Positions 1 through 7,387 of a stretch of 64,000 bases of DNA are shown here, piece after piece. The translations under genes were made by a program, and so were the position numbers. Numbering within the stretch: the stretch's first letter is position 1; each line of letters opens with the position of its first letter. Origin of the DNA: a virus; the IMG/VR virus record IMGVR_UViG_3300006109_000424, positions 1-64,000 of that record; one strand, given 5' to 3'. The notes under the pieces are model-generated. The model made no database searches. It saw nothing but the letters and a program-made list of their open reading frames with translations, and was not told where the DNA came from.

Positions 1-2
1 TC

Positions 3-650
3 GTACGGGCCAACAATGCTGTATCATTTATGTCCGACAGATTCAACGGACTTGCAGTGCAAGGTGTATGGGCTCTAAACAACACCAATACCACACAAAC
101 TGGCGCAAGCACAGGCGGAACTAACAACAACAGCGGCTATGGTATCGGTGTTGATTATATCTATGACAAGTTGTCACTGTATGGTGCTGTGCAGAGTTTC
201 AAACAACAGACCACAGGCACTCCGTTCAGCATTACATCAATCTCTAACGGAACCATAGTATCTGGTATTGACACCAATCAATATCTTGCTGCAACCTATG
301 ATTTTGGTGTATTAAAAGCCTATCTACAATGGATCAATCGTAAAATTACAAGCACTTACAACAGCAGTGTATATCTCAATCGATCAGCTGAGCAGGTTGG
401 TGTTCGCGGATTTATTACCCCCACAGTTGAGGCCTGGGCAAGCATTGGTCAAGGACAATATCAACCGGCCAGCACTACCAGTCAAATCAACTTTGTTGGC
501 TACAATCTAGGTGCCAATTATTGGTTAAGCAAGCGCACTAATCTTTATGCAATCTTTGGTAGCACAGAAAGTTCTGGCAATCAACAGGTATTGGCCGGCG
601 CTGGATCCAGCAAAAATCAATATGCGCTGGGCATGAAGCACGTTTTCTAA
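3..650 (+). CDS. Gram-negative porin, C-terminal part (5' end outside window)
   Basis: The reading frame is open to the left edge, so only about 215 C-terminal residues are present; the ATG at 30 is internal. The protein alternates aromatic and polar residues in short strands separated by Gly/Asn/Ser/Thr-rich loops, as in a transmembrane beta barrel, and ends GMKHVF with a terminal Phe, the outer-membrane assembly signal of bacterial porins. The pattern R-x-N-N-A-V-x-F and the ending fit the 16-stranded porins of Burkholderiales. Its role would be passive uptake of small solutes across the outer membrane. It is followed closely by an oxygenase-like gene and a periplasmic receptor. A porin among phage genes is unusual; it could be an acquired host gene or a host remnant at a junction. 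Confidence 0.8.
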   Translation, partial: VRANNAVSFMSDRFNGLAVQGVWALNNTNTTQTGASTGGTNNNSGYGIGVDYIYDKLSLYGAVQSFKQQTTGTPFSITSISNGTIVSGIDTNQYLAATYDFGVLKAYLQWINRKITSTYNSSVYLNRSAEQVGVRGFITPTVEAWASIGQGQYQPASTTSQINFVGYNLGANYWLSKRTNLYAIFGSTESSGNQQVLAGAGSSKNQYALGMKHVF

Positions 651-661
651 ATCAAAAAAAC

Positions 662-1321
662 ATGACCAAATGCCATTTTATCATGGATCATTTGCCCCCA
701 GTGCCGGAACATTTTTTGGTTCAGGCACTGGAGGTAGCCAAAAATTATGATCAACATTTTGAACAGATGCTGAATCTCAGTAACCAACAAAATCTCATGC
801 ATCTTAATCCATTGGTGCCAAAAACTTATACCGATTCCAATGGACAAACTGTTTTTGCCAGAATGAATCCTAGATACAAGATCGGCAACGAGTGGGAGCA
901 ATGGGTAAAACAATACATCTCAAACCGATTCAGCGACACCGGAATATCTACCAGTGTTAGACCCAAGGATTCTACTTATCAAACTTCTCAGTCAACTTTG
1001 GTTCATGTTGATGGCGTGAGAAAATTTGCGTTACTGTATGTGATACAACAATCCAACACTGATCAATGGACTCGTTGGTTTCAGGAACAGAATCAGCCTG
1101 TTGTTAGAGCAATGAGTAGTTCTTATCGCTCACTGAATGAAAACAAATTAACGGAGATAGATCAAGTTTGTATGCCTTTGAAAACCTGGGTCTATATAGA
1201 TGTTAGAGTCTTGCATCAGGTAACCAATACCATTGGCGAGCGAATAGCCCTACACGTTAGTTTTCAAGAAGACGTGTTTAACAAATTTGAAACCGAAAAC
1301 AACTATGAAGAGTATAACTAA
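662..1321 (+). CDS. 2-oxoglutarate/Fe(II) oxygenase-like protein
   Basis: This is a 219-residue protein. The segment around residues 114-130 reads LVHVDGVRKFALLYVIQQ and gives an H-x-D pair. A distal His and Arg follow in LHQVTNTIGERIALHVSF near residues 185-202. The H-x-D...H...R order is the metal and 2-oxoglutarate site of the double-stranded beta-helix oxygenases, and phages often carry small members acting as prolyl, sugar or nucleotide hydroxylases. The substrate cannot be told. The gene starts 11 bases after the porin stop with no clear Shine-Dalgarno sequence, and its end overlaps the Bug receptor start by 17 bases. The family call rests on motif spacing only. Confidence 0.5.
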   Translation: MTKCHFIMDHLPPVPEHFLVQALEVAKNYDQHFEQMLNLSNQQNLMHLNPLVPKTYTDSNGQTVFARMNPRYKIGNEWEQWVKQYISNRFSDTGISTSVRPKDSTYQTSQSTLVHVDGVRKFALLYVIQQSNTDQWTRWFQEQNQPVVRAMSSSYRSLNENKLTEIDQVCMPLKTWVYIDVRVLHQVTNTIGERIALHVSFQEDVFNKFETENNYEEYN

Positions 1322-2219
1322 ATTAATATCTGCTGTGTTACTGACCATGTTTATGGTTGCGGCATACGCTACCGAGTATAGAGTTGTTGTCCCATTTGCA
1401 GTGGGGCTAGGGTCTGATCTTTTGACCAGAAAAATTTCAGAAGTATTTAATCGCAATGCCGGCGACACTTTGGTTGTAGAGAACATGCCAGGTGCTCAAG
1501 GCTTGATTGGCGTCATGACGTGGAAAAATAACAATCAAATTGATGTATTGTTATCCAGCGGAACTATTGATGTTTTTGAACCGGTGCTGAAGGGAAATCT
1601 GCCTTACAGTGATGCAGATTTTGACCGCATCATATATCTTGGCACACAGTCAGGTGTATGGTTGACCAGGCCCGACACAAATATCAAAGGTCCCAATGAT
1701 CTGTTAACCAAAATGCCCAAGTTTGTAGGCGGATACGCTACATCCTGGAATCAAAATGCCATAGTGCTAGCCAAGGAAAAACAGTTGGACATGGAAATAG
1801 TGCCTTATAAGGGATTGACTGAAACTGTGCAAGCCCTGTTGGCCCGAGATATCGATTTGACTATTACAGGCAATAGTCCTGCTGTGATGTCTTTGGTCAA
1901 GTCCGGCAAGCTCAAAATAGTAGGCACTACCGGCAAACATGATTTTGTCTTGGATGGAATTGAATTTTTGTCTGTGCCTCAACGCACCGGAGTCATTGGA
2001 TTTAGTGCTTACAACAGTTTGGTATTGAAACCCAACATAGATCCAAAACGATCTGCCTATTTGAAACGAGAATTGTGGCGGGCTGTAAATTCACCTGAAA
2101 TCAAAGAATTGCAAGAATCACTTGGATACAGAACTGATTTCAACAACGACCAAAAATGGATCATGAAATACATTGTGGAGGAAAGAGCCAGAGTAAGCAA
2201 ATATCCTATAGCTCAATGA
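1305..2219 (+). CDS. Bug-family periplasmic solute receptor (TctC-like)
   Basis: This 304-residue protein has a clear signal peptide: KSITK positive end, hydrophobic core, and a likely cut after AYA at residue 22. The mature start reads YRVVVPFAVGLGSDLLTRK, then VVENMPGAQGLIGVMT, the two ligand-loop motifs of Bug (Bordetella uptake gene) receptors. These serve tripartite tricarboxylate transporters for carboxylates and related solutes, and are greatly expanded in Burkholderiales. Length is normal for the family. ATG 1305 was chosen over the upstream TTG 1287 because it begins the signal peptide. No TctA/TctB membrane genes lie nearby, so it would have to work with a host transporter. Its stop overlaps the next start as ATGA. 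Confidence 0.85.
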   Translation: MKSITKLISAVLLTMFMVAAYATEYRVVVPFAVGLGSDLLTRKISEVFNRNAGDTLVVENMPGAQGLIGVMTWKNNNQIDVLLSSGTIDVFEPVLKGNLPYSDADFDRIIYLGTQSGVWLTRPDTNIKGPNDLLTKMPKFVGGYATSWNQNAIVLAKEKQLDMEIVPYKGLTETVQALLARDIDLTITGNSPAVMSLVKSGKLKIVGTTGKHDFVLDGIEFLSVPQRTGVIGFSAYNSLVLKPNIDPKRSAYLKRELWRAVNSPEIKELQESLGYRTDFNNDQKWIMKYIVEERARVSKYPIAQ

Positions 2220-3418
2220 CCATGCTGAAAAACAAAGATAAATTTGGGTTTTATCAAGTAGGTGATCGACGAACCTATAGCAAAATTGAAGCTATTGATC
2301 TGCAAAAACAAACAGGCATACATCCCCACTGGAATTTCAACGAAGAATTTTTTGGCACTTACGACTGGACTCGTGAACCAACAGAAAGTTTAAAAAAATT
2401 ATATGCTCGTCGAGCACAACAAATACGCGATGCCTACGACTATCTAGTAATACCTTACAGTGGCGGAATTGACAGTGGCAACATTATAGATACCTTCGTC
2501 GAGAACAATATCAAGATCGACGAAATAATGACTTTTAACATTTATAAATCTCACAATGACCCCACTAGCCCAGATGTATCAGAATTGATCCATGTGGCAT
2601 GGCCTAAAATAAAACTGTTACAAGATCGCGGCATTGAGTTCAAGCATAGAGATTTAGATCAAAGTGATCGCGTATTTGATTTGCTTAAGGATCCAAAACT
2701 GTTATTAGATCGAGCCTACTATGGCAATCTGCACATGGGCGCTCTACAATTCTCAATCAGCTATGTGAGAGAAACCGAGCCAGATTACCAACAACTAAGA
2801 GAATCAGACAAAAAAATGGTGTTTGTATGGGGTAGTGATAAACCCAGAATGTATTATGAAAACGGAAAATACTGTTTAAAATTCATGGACATGGTCGATG
2901 GGTGTGTAAGACCCAGAACGCAGATAATCAACCACCCGAATGAACACGATGAATTATTTTATTGGGATCCAACTTCTGTCGACATCGTTTGCAAGCAGGG
3001 CCACATCTTAAAGAATTTTTTCAAACAATTTCATAACTTTGTGGATAACGGCGACGGTGCTACTTACAACATTACAAACACCTATGCCGGTCAAGTTAAA
3101 TCCTATATCAACGAACACGGTGGAACTCTCAACTTGCCAGACAATCTCAAGCATTTACAGGCATTTACTCCGTTGGAATTGGTAAACTGGCTCATATACG
3201 ACAATTATGATCCGCAAGCACTTTTCAGCATAGGAAAACCAACATCACGAATAACAAGCTGGCGTGAAAATGTGTTCAATAATGATCTAGAGTTGGGATT
3301 GGCTACAAAATATTTGATACAAAAATTGTCCACGGTTGCTCAATACTGGTGGAATAAGCCCGATAACATCTACGGTGGTTTAAAAATGTGTGTGTCACCT
3401 GCTTATTATTTAGAATAA
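2216..3418 (+). CDS. PP-loop ATP pyrophosphatase-like protein
   Basis: This protein has 400 residues when started at the ATGA overlap at 2216; the longer frame from 2156 lies inside the Bug gene. Residues 77-90 read LVIPYSGGIDSGNI, containing the SGGxDS loop of N-type ATP pyrophosphatases (asparagine synthase, GMP synthase, QueC, TilS). Such enzymes adenylate a carbonyl or carboxylate and transfer an amine or sulfur. No glutaminase domain and no named subfamily could be recognised. The C-terminal 200 residues are rich in Trp and Tyr. It is probably co-translated with the receptor upstream; a role in tailoring a small molecule, nucleotide or glycan is inference. Confidence 0.7.
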   Translation: MTMLKNKDKFGFYQVGDRRTYSKIEAIDLQKQTGIHPHWNFNEEFFGTYDWTREPTESLKKLYARRAQQIRDAYDYLVIPYSGGIDSGNIIDTFVENNIKIDEIMTFNIYKSHNDPTSPDVSELIHVAWPKIKLLQDRGIEFKHRDLDQSDRVFDLLKDPKLLLDRAYYGNLHMGALQFSISYVRETEPDYQQLRESDKKMVFVWGSDKPRMYYENGKYCLKFMDMVDGCVRPRTQIINHPNEHDELFYWDPTSVDIVCKQGHILKNFFKQFHNFVDNGDGATYNITNTYAGQVKSYINEHGGTLNLPDNLKHLQAFTPLELVNWLIYDNYDPQALFSIGKPTSRITSWRENVFNNDLELGLATKYLIQKLSTVAQYWWNKPDNIYGGLKMCVSPAYYLE

Positions 3419-3445
3419 TTACGCACAACTCGACAAGGAAATAAA

Positions 3446-3982
3446 ATGAAAATAGCAATAACCGGACATACTCAAGGAGTTGGTCGAGCCATTGCTCAAC
3501 AGTTAACCGATTTGGGACATACCGTAGTTGGATTTAGTCGCACCAATGGATATGATATCAGTGACGATAGCACATTGGATCGTATTGTGGCTAAGGTTGT
3601 CGACTGCGATGTATTTGTTAACAATGCCATGCATGAATATTCTCAAACAAAACTATTGTATAAGTTACATGCCGCATGGTCTGATCAAGATCGACTGATT
3701 GTCAATATTGGTAGCAAAATTACCATGCTTTGGGTCAAGGATCATCATTTAGACCTAATGTATCGTAATCATAAAAAGGCTCTTGATGATGCTTGCGAAT
3801 TTTTTAACAATCGAGCTGATCTACCAAAAGTTATGCTGGTTAAAATACCTCGCATAGACACTCAACGCACTCAACACATACAAAAAGAAAAATTACCTAC
3901 AGCAGACATTGCTGATCTAATTGTTTATTGCATTTTGCATCCAAAAATAACCATTTCTGAAATAGGGATGACCAGACCATAA
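3446..3982 (+). CDS. Short-chain dehydrogenase/reductase (SDR), compact
   Basis: This 178-residue protein begins MKIAITGHTQGVGRAIAQ, with the G-x3-G-x-G NAD(P)-binding loop at residues 7-13. DISDD and DVFVNNAMHE follow, matching the NNAG-type element, and a serine strand NIGSKIT precedes YRNHKKALDDA, which supplies the Tyr-x3-Lys catalytic pair. It is shorter than the usual 240-280 residues and seems to lack the C-terminal substrate loop. A good ribosome site (AAGGA at 3436-3440) precedes ATG 3446. Substrate unknown. The stop lies in a small inverted repeat (ACCAGA 3971-3976 / TCTGGT 3983-3988) that runs into the next promoter. Confidence 0.75.
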   Translation: MKIAITGHTQGVGRAIAQQLTDLGHTVVGFSRTNGYDISDDSTLDRIVAKVVDCDVFVNNAMHEYSQTKLLYKLHAAWSDQDRLIVNIGSKITMLWVKDHHLDLMYRNHKKALDDACEFFNNRADLPKVMLVKIPRIDTQRTQHIQKEKLPTADIADLIVYCILHPKITISEIGMTRP

Positions 3983-3987
3983 TCTGG

Positions 3988-4016
3988 TTGACCCAAAATC
4001 GCCTTTTTGCTATAAT
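3988..4016 (+). promoter_or_regulatory. Sigma70-type promoter for the small gene at 4046
   Basis: TTGACC at 3988-3993 and TATAAT at 4011-4016 are separated by 17 bases. Downstream the sequence continues AGTGGTATAGTTAA, nearly identical to the promoter at 8684. The predicted start is near 4023, giving a short leader with AGGAG at 4036-4040 before ATG 4046. Confidence 0.85.
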
Positions 4017-4045
4017 AGTGGTATAGTTAAACATCAGGAGCAAAA

Positions 4046-4276
4046 ATGGACTTTACTAGTTATATGCTTGAGTTTTACGGCCTCGATGGTATCTACAACT
4101 ACGGCTTTACAGCCACGCAAATCAATCTGGCCACTCAGCTTTACAAGTGTCGTCTTTATGCCACAGGTAGTGAATTCTGTGGTGATTCGGTTGACCGGGA
4201 ATGTGTCCGTGACATTATTCTTGAAACTGTTGGATTTGAACAGGCCATGTCAGTTGACCTCGAAAGCGTTTTGTAG
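4046..4276 (+). CDS. Small acidic protein of unknown function
   Basis: This 76-residue protein, MDFTSYMLEFYGLDGIY..., is acidic and ends in SVDLESVL. It has its own strong promoter (3988) and a perfect AGGAG ribosome site five bases before the ATG. I recognise no domain. The promoter of the MoxR gene begins inside its last codons, so the gene lies between two strong promoters. It is likely an early-expressed phage protein, judging only from the promoter type. Confidence 0.7.
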   Translation: MDFTSYMLEFYGLDGIYNYGFTATQINLATQLYKCRLYATGSEFCGDSVDRECVRDIILETVGFEQAMSVDLESVL

Positions 4277-4282
4277 TATAAT
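4254..4282 (+). promoter_or_regulatory. Sigma70-type promoter for the MoxR gene
   Basis: TTGACC at 4254-4259, a 17-base spacer, and TATAAT at 4277-4282, followed by GTAGTTTAGTAG. The -35 box lies in the coding end of the preceding small gene and the -10 box starts directly after its TAG stop. Confidence 0.8.
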
Positions 4283-4329
4283 GTAGTTTAGTAGTTAATT
4301 TTGATCAAAATTTATAGGACACAGCCCTT

Positions 4330-5415
4330 ATGTCAGAAACAAGAACAGTAACTTCAATACAGGCTCGCAAGAGCCTTCTCAAAGCATTCCGTAAACAACG
4401 CCCGGTATTCCTTTGGGGTCCTCCTGGAATTGGCAAGTCAGAATTGGTAGCCGAAATTACCGAGGAACTGGGAGGTCACATGATCGACCTGCGTTTGGGT
4501 CAGATGGAGCCCACAGATATTCGTGGTATTCCGTTTTATAACAAAGATTCAGGCAAGATGGACTGGGCTGAACCAGTGGACTTGCCCAGTGAAGAATTGG
4601 CCAAGGACTATCCGGTTGTGGTGTTATTTTTGGACGAAATGAATAGTGCCGCACCATCGGTACAGGCCGCGGCTTATCAGTTGATTTTGAATCGCCGTGT
4701 GGGCAAATATCACTTGCCTGACAATGTGGTTGTGGTGGCCGCAGGCAATAGAGAAAGTGACAAAGGTGTTACATATCGCATGCCCACACCCTTGGCGAAT
4801 CGATTTATTCACCAGGAAATGAAGTGTGACTTCACTGCTTGGCAGGAGTGGGCGGTCAACCATAACATCCACAAGGATGTGGTTGGTTACTTGAGTTTTG
4901 CCAAGCAGGATCTTTATGACTTTGATGCCAAAAGTGCTAGCCGTGCTTTTGCTACACCACGCTCATGGACATTCGTTTCAGAATTGTTGGAAGACGAAGA
5001 TGGTGATGACGATACCATCATGAACCTGGTAGCAGGTACTGTGGGCGAAGGATTGGCTGTGAAATTTATGGCACACCGTAAGGTAGCAGGTCGCATGCCT
5101 AAACCTGAAGACATCTTGTCAGGCAAGGAAAAAGAGCTGGAAGTCAAAGAAGTATCAGCCATGTATAGCCTGGTAATTTCCATGTGCTACGAGCTCAAAG
5201 GTGCTATTGAGAAAAAGGTAGCTGACAAAGAGTTTCACGCCATGGCCGATAACTTCTTTGCTTACATGATGAAGAACTTTGAAACTGAGTTGGTTGTGAT
5301 GGGTGCTAGAATTGCGCTTACCACATACAACTTACCGTTCCAGCCAACCAAGTTGAAAAACTTTGATGAGTTCCACAATCGTTACGGCAAGTATATCCTA
5401 AACGCCAGTAACTAA
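4330..5415 (+). CDS. MoxR-family AAA+ ATPase
   Basis: This 361-residue protein has a Walker A loop GPPGIGKSE (residues 30-38), a Walker B with VVLFLDEMNSAAPSVQAA (from about residue 96), and a sensor-1 like VVVVAAGNRESDKG. The order and spacing are those of MoxR AAA+ ATPases, which act as chaperones on partner proteins and usually pair with a VWA-domain protein. That partner is present at 8741, but here the pair is split by an array of small genes and a homing endonuclease. AGGAC near 4315 is a plausible ribosome site. Its promoter is at 4254. A long hairpin follows the stop. Confidence 0.88.
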   Translation: MSETRTVTSIQARKSLLKAFRKQRPVFLWGPPGIGKSELVAEITEELGGHMIDLRLGQMEPTDIRGIPFYNKDSGKMDWAEPVDLPSEELAKDYPVVVLFLDEMNSAAPSVQAAAYQLILNRRVGKYHLPDNVVVVAAGNRESDKGVTYRMPTPLANRFIHQEMKCDFTAWQEWAVNHNIHKDVVGYLSFAKQDLYDFDAKSASRAFATPRSWTFVSELLEDEDGDDDTIMNLVAGTVGEGLAVKFMAHRKVAGRMPKPEDILSGKEKELEVKEVSAMYSLVISMCYELKGAIEKKVADKEFHAMADNFFAYMMKNFETELVVMGARIALTTYNLPFQPTKLKNFDEFHNRYGKYILNASN

Positions 5416-5423
5416 GGTCTAAC

Positions 5424-5472
5424 AGGAGGGTGGTGTGGATTTTACACAGGGCTGTGCTTGCACTGCCCTCCT
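5424..5472 (+). promoter_or_regulatory. Long hairpin holding a strong Shine-Dalgarno sequence
   Basis: AGGAGGGTGGTG (5424-5435) pairs with CACTGCCCTCCT (5461-5472) over 12 positions including two G-U pairs. A small TGTG/CACA stem can form inside the loop. There is no T-tract, so it is not a standard terminator. The 5' arm is a near-perfect anti-16S sequence, hidden in the stem, about 10 bases before the start of the first array gene if the hairpin folds (ATG 5482). It may gate translation or processing of the array mRNA. Confidence 0.6.
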
Positions 5473-5481
5473 ACCTATCAT

Positions 5482-5733
5482 ATGAACTATACTGTACTCG
5501 AAACTGCTGACCCCGAACATTTTAAATATTTTATCAGGATCGCCCGAATGATCGAGTTTGATACTGTAAGAAAATGGTTGTCGCACACCTACGGCTTGGC
5601 AGAACATATTGATCGAGATACTGTAAATAATCCCCATTGGGGATTTAACATTAGATTAGGTGGTAGCATTGTATATCTACGAGGAGACGAAGAGCTGACG
5701 TGGTTTAAAATCAAATGGGGAGACCCACAATGA
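5482..5733 (+). CDS. Small array protein 1 (F-x-I-K-W C-terminus)
   Basis: This 83-residue protein is the first of nine tandem small genes. It ends EELTWFKIKWGDPQ, carrying the shared C-terminal signature (acidic stretch, then aromatic-F-x-[IL]-[KR]-W). ATG 5482 was chosen; the in-frame TTG 5458 lies inside the hairpin. The stop overlaps the next start as ATGA. Function unknown. The basic, aromatic C-terminus shared by paralogues suggests a common docking tail, which is inference. Confidence 0.75.
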   Translation: MNYTVLETADPEHFKYFIRIARMIEFDTVRKWLSHTYGLAEHIDRDTVNNPHWGFNIRLGGSIVYLRGDEELTWFKIKWGDPQ

Positions 5734-5966
5734 ATCATAAACATCCTGCGGCCAATCTTAAAAGTGGTAGTCGCTTTGAACTAACCGGCGATGCCATGCA
5801 ACCCAGCTTGATCATCATGGATCACGACTGGTGGCAGGCCAATCAGACCCAGATATATGACTGGATGGCGGAACACATGCCCAGAGGCATAAATCATCAT
5901 TTTGGATCTTTGTTGAACTTTAGCCATCCTCGTGAACGCATGATGTTCCTGTTGAGGTGGGCATGA
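5730..5966 (+). CDS. Small array protein 2 (F-x-L-R-W C-terminus)
   Basis: This 78-residue protein starts at the ATGA overlap at 5730. It ends HPRERMMFLLRWA, matching the array signature. The body is Trp- and His-rich (DHDWWQANQ). No known domain. The in-frame upstream ATG at 5715 would overlap gene 1 further and is less likely. Its stop overlaps the next start as ATGA. Confidence 0.75.
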   Translation: MNHKHPAANLKSGSRFELTGDAMQPSLIIMDHDWWQANQTQIYDWMAEHMPRGINHHFGSLLNFSHPRERMMFLLRWA

Positions 5967-6154
5967 ACGAGATGCACAATAGATACGTAGCCGGTGTTAC
6001 GGCTCCTAAAATGTCCACTTACCAAGGATGGTCGCCTTGTATTGTCTGGTGTCAGCAACAGTTTGGTGACCGTGGATGGTGGTTTCTTGGCGAAGGTGTA
6101 TTTGAGTTTGTTAACAAGCAGGATCATCTCATGTTTATGTTGAGGTGGTCATGA
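5963..6154 (+). CDS. Small array protein 3 (F-x-L-R-W C-terminus)
   Basis: This 63-residue protein, the shortest in the array, starts at ATGA 5963. It ends KQDHLMFMLRWS, with the same tail as protein 2. The middle carries GDRGWWFLGEGVFEFVNKQ. Function unknown. Its stop overlaps the next gene as ATGA. Confidence 0.75.
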   Translation: MNEMHNRYVAGVTAPKMSTYQGWSPCIVWCQQQFGDRGWWFLGEGVFEFVNKQDHLMFMLRWS

Positions 6155-6369
6155 TCAGAGTCAACGTGCTAGATGATGCATTCAATACAACCTACTGGAA
6201 TGCCAGGCGCACATTACCGGTTGAGCATTTGGAGTTGCCTAGACAGTATGGTCAACGATGGCGCGAAGCTTTTCGATGCAGAGTTGATAGTAAAAGTCCT
6301 TCCGGAACAGTCTATTATATTTTTGATAATGATGCGGACTACACCTGGTTCATGCTAAAGTGGGGATGA
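6151..6369 (+). CDS. Small array protein 4 (F-x-L-K-W C-terminus)
   Basis: This 72-residue protein starts at ATGA 6151. It ends DNDADYTWFMLKWG, one of the clearest copies of the signature. The stretch before it, GTVYYIFDNDADY, resembles a strand-turn-helix, as in gene 12014 (SDQDLTYFKLRWGQ). Function unknown. ATGA overlap with the next gene. Confidence 0.78.
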   Translation: MIRVNVLDDAFNTTYWNARRTLPVEHLELPRQYGQRWREAFRCRVDSKSPSGTVYYIFDNDADYTWFMLKWG

Positions 6370-6626
6370 AAACACAATACGACCATTGGAAAGAAGCACA
6401 CGATCTTGTTATAAAAGAAATGGGTGTGGTAAGTAATGGCATGCCTATACCCGGAATGGATCCACCCCGAGCACAAGACCGCTGGGAGAAACACTTTATT
6501 ATTTGGCCCAAGATCATCAACGGTCGTTGGTATTGTAGAGACTGGGTCTGGCGTCGTTATGTGCCTAGTCCCGGTGGTGGCTTTTGGGAATACGGCGATG
6601 CGTTTGATAGGTTGCGAGACTCGTGA
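6366..6626 (+). CDS. Small array protein 5 (divergent, no F-x-L-K-W tail)
   Basis: This 86-residue protein starts at ATGA 6366. Unlike its neighbours it ends FWEYGDAFDRLRDS and lacks the signature. It is Trp-rich (nine Trp), with WPKIINGRWYCRDWVWRR in the middle. It is embedded in the same coupled series, so it is likely co-expressed. Its stop overlaps a GTG start (GTGA at 6623). Function unknown. Confidence 0.72.
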   Translation: MKTQYDHWKEAHDLVIKEMGVVSNGMPIPGMDPPRAQDRWEKHFIIWPKIINGRWYCRDWVWRRYVPSPGGGFWEYGDAFDRLRDS

Positions 6627-6856
6627 GACAGTTTATGGCTTGGCCTCCTCCTGATTGGACTGAATGTGTGGTCACTTGGGACGAAATCATGAGCTTGCAA
6701 CGCTTCCGCCCACAGGCTCTGTACGACTGGTGTGATCGGTATCCCAGTGAGTCGTGCTATCATGTGCATGGTTGGGAAAGCACGGAAGGATTTGCATTTC
6801 GGTTTGAGGATGCTCGAGATGCTACTGTTTTTAAATTGACCTGGAATTGTCGATGA
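6623..6856 (+). CDS. Small array protein 6 (F-x-L-T-W C-terminus)
   Basis: This 77-residue protein starts with GTG at 6623 in a GTGA overlap. It ends FEDARDATVFKLTWNCR, with Thr replacing Lys/Arg in the signature. The first half is rich in Trp and Pro (MAWPPPDWTE). Function unknown. It is coupled to the next gene by ATGA. Confidence 0.75.
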   Translation: MRQFMAWPPPDWTECVVTWDEIMSLQRFRPQALYDWCDRYPSESCYHVHGWESTEGFAFRFEDARDATVFKLTWNCR

Positions 6857-7125
6857 ACTACTATTACGAACTAGACGAAAGAACTGAAAAGGCCTTCAAT
6901 GAGAACTGGAAGTATTGGTGCTTGTTCAACTGTAGTCCTGCTGACAATGGTCACATGCCATTTCACATACATGACGAATTTTTATCTCAGTCAAAGCGTG
7001 CCTGGCTGGAAAATGCCAATGGTGTATATCAGGTACATCCAGCCTGGCACGGACACAGACCTGTGGATCCACACGAGTTCACCATGATCAAATTGAAAAG
7101 TAAAACCATCAAGTATGAAAGATGA
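6853..7125 (+). CDS. Small array protein 7 (degenerate signature)
   Basis: This 90-residue protein starts at ATGA 6853. It contains VDPHEFTMIKLKSKTIKYER near its end, so the motif is degenerate (I-K-L-K-S) and followed by a basic extension. It is His-rich (HMPFHIHDEF, HPAWHGHRP). Its end overlaps gene 8 by 11 bases, not by ATGA, the one exception in the run. Function unknown. Confidence 0.72.
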   Translation: MNYYYELDERTEKAFNENWKYWCLFNCSPADNGHMPFHIHDEFLSQSKRAWLENANGVYQVHPAWHGHRPVDPHEFTMIKLKSKTIKYER

Positions 7126-7387
7126 GCTTTATCAAAACACAGTCGCACGCTTAGATACCATCATAGGTGGTGATACCCGTCACTTCCTACGCATCCAACG
7201 AGCCAGAAACGAATACAATAAACTTTATCCTGAAAGTCTAGGAGACGCTCACAACCGCAACTTCTTTGCCTGGGTGCTGGACCAATATGGTATCCAATTG
7301 GAGTTTGACGGCGAGAATGTATGTTTAGATTATAGCATACAGGATGAAAAAAAGTATACCATGTTTGTATTAAAATTTGATAAATGA
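7115..7387 (+). CDS. Small array protein 8 (F-x-L-K-F C-terminus)
   Basis: This 90-residue protein ends DEKKYTMFVLKFDK, the array signature with Phe in place of Trp. Its N-terminal half is predicted helical and basic (VARLDTIIGGDTRHFLRIQR). Function unknown. Stop and next start overlap as ATGA at 7384. Confidence 0.75.
   Translation: MKDELYQNTVARLDTIIGGDTRHFLRIQRARNEYNKLYPESLGDAHNRNFFAWVLDQYGIQLEFDGENVCLDYSIQDEKKYTMFVLKFDK

Noticed and set aside
3971-3988. Inverted repeat after the SDR gene as a terminator
   Set aside because: ACCAGA/TCTGGT is short, has no T-tract and overlaps the -35 box of the next promoter, so it is not called a terminator.
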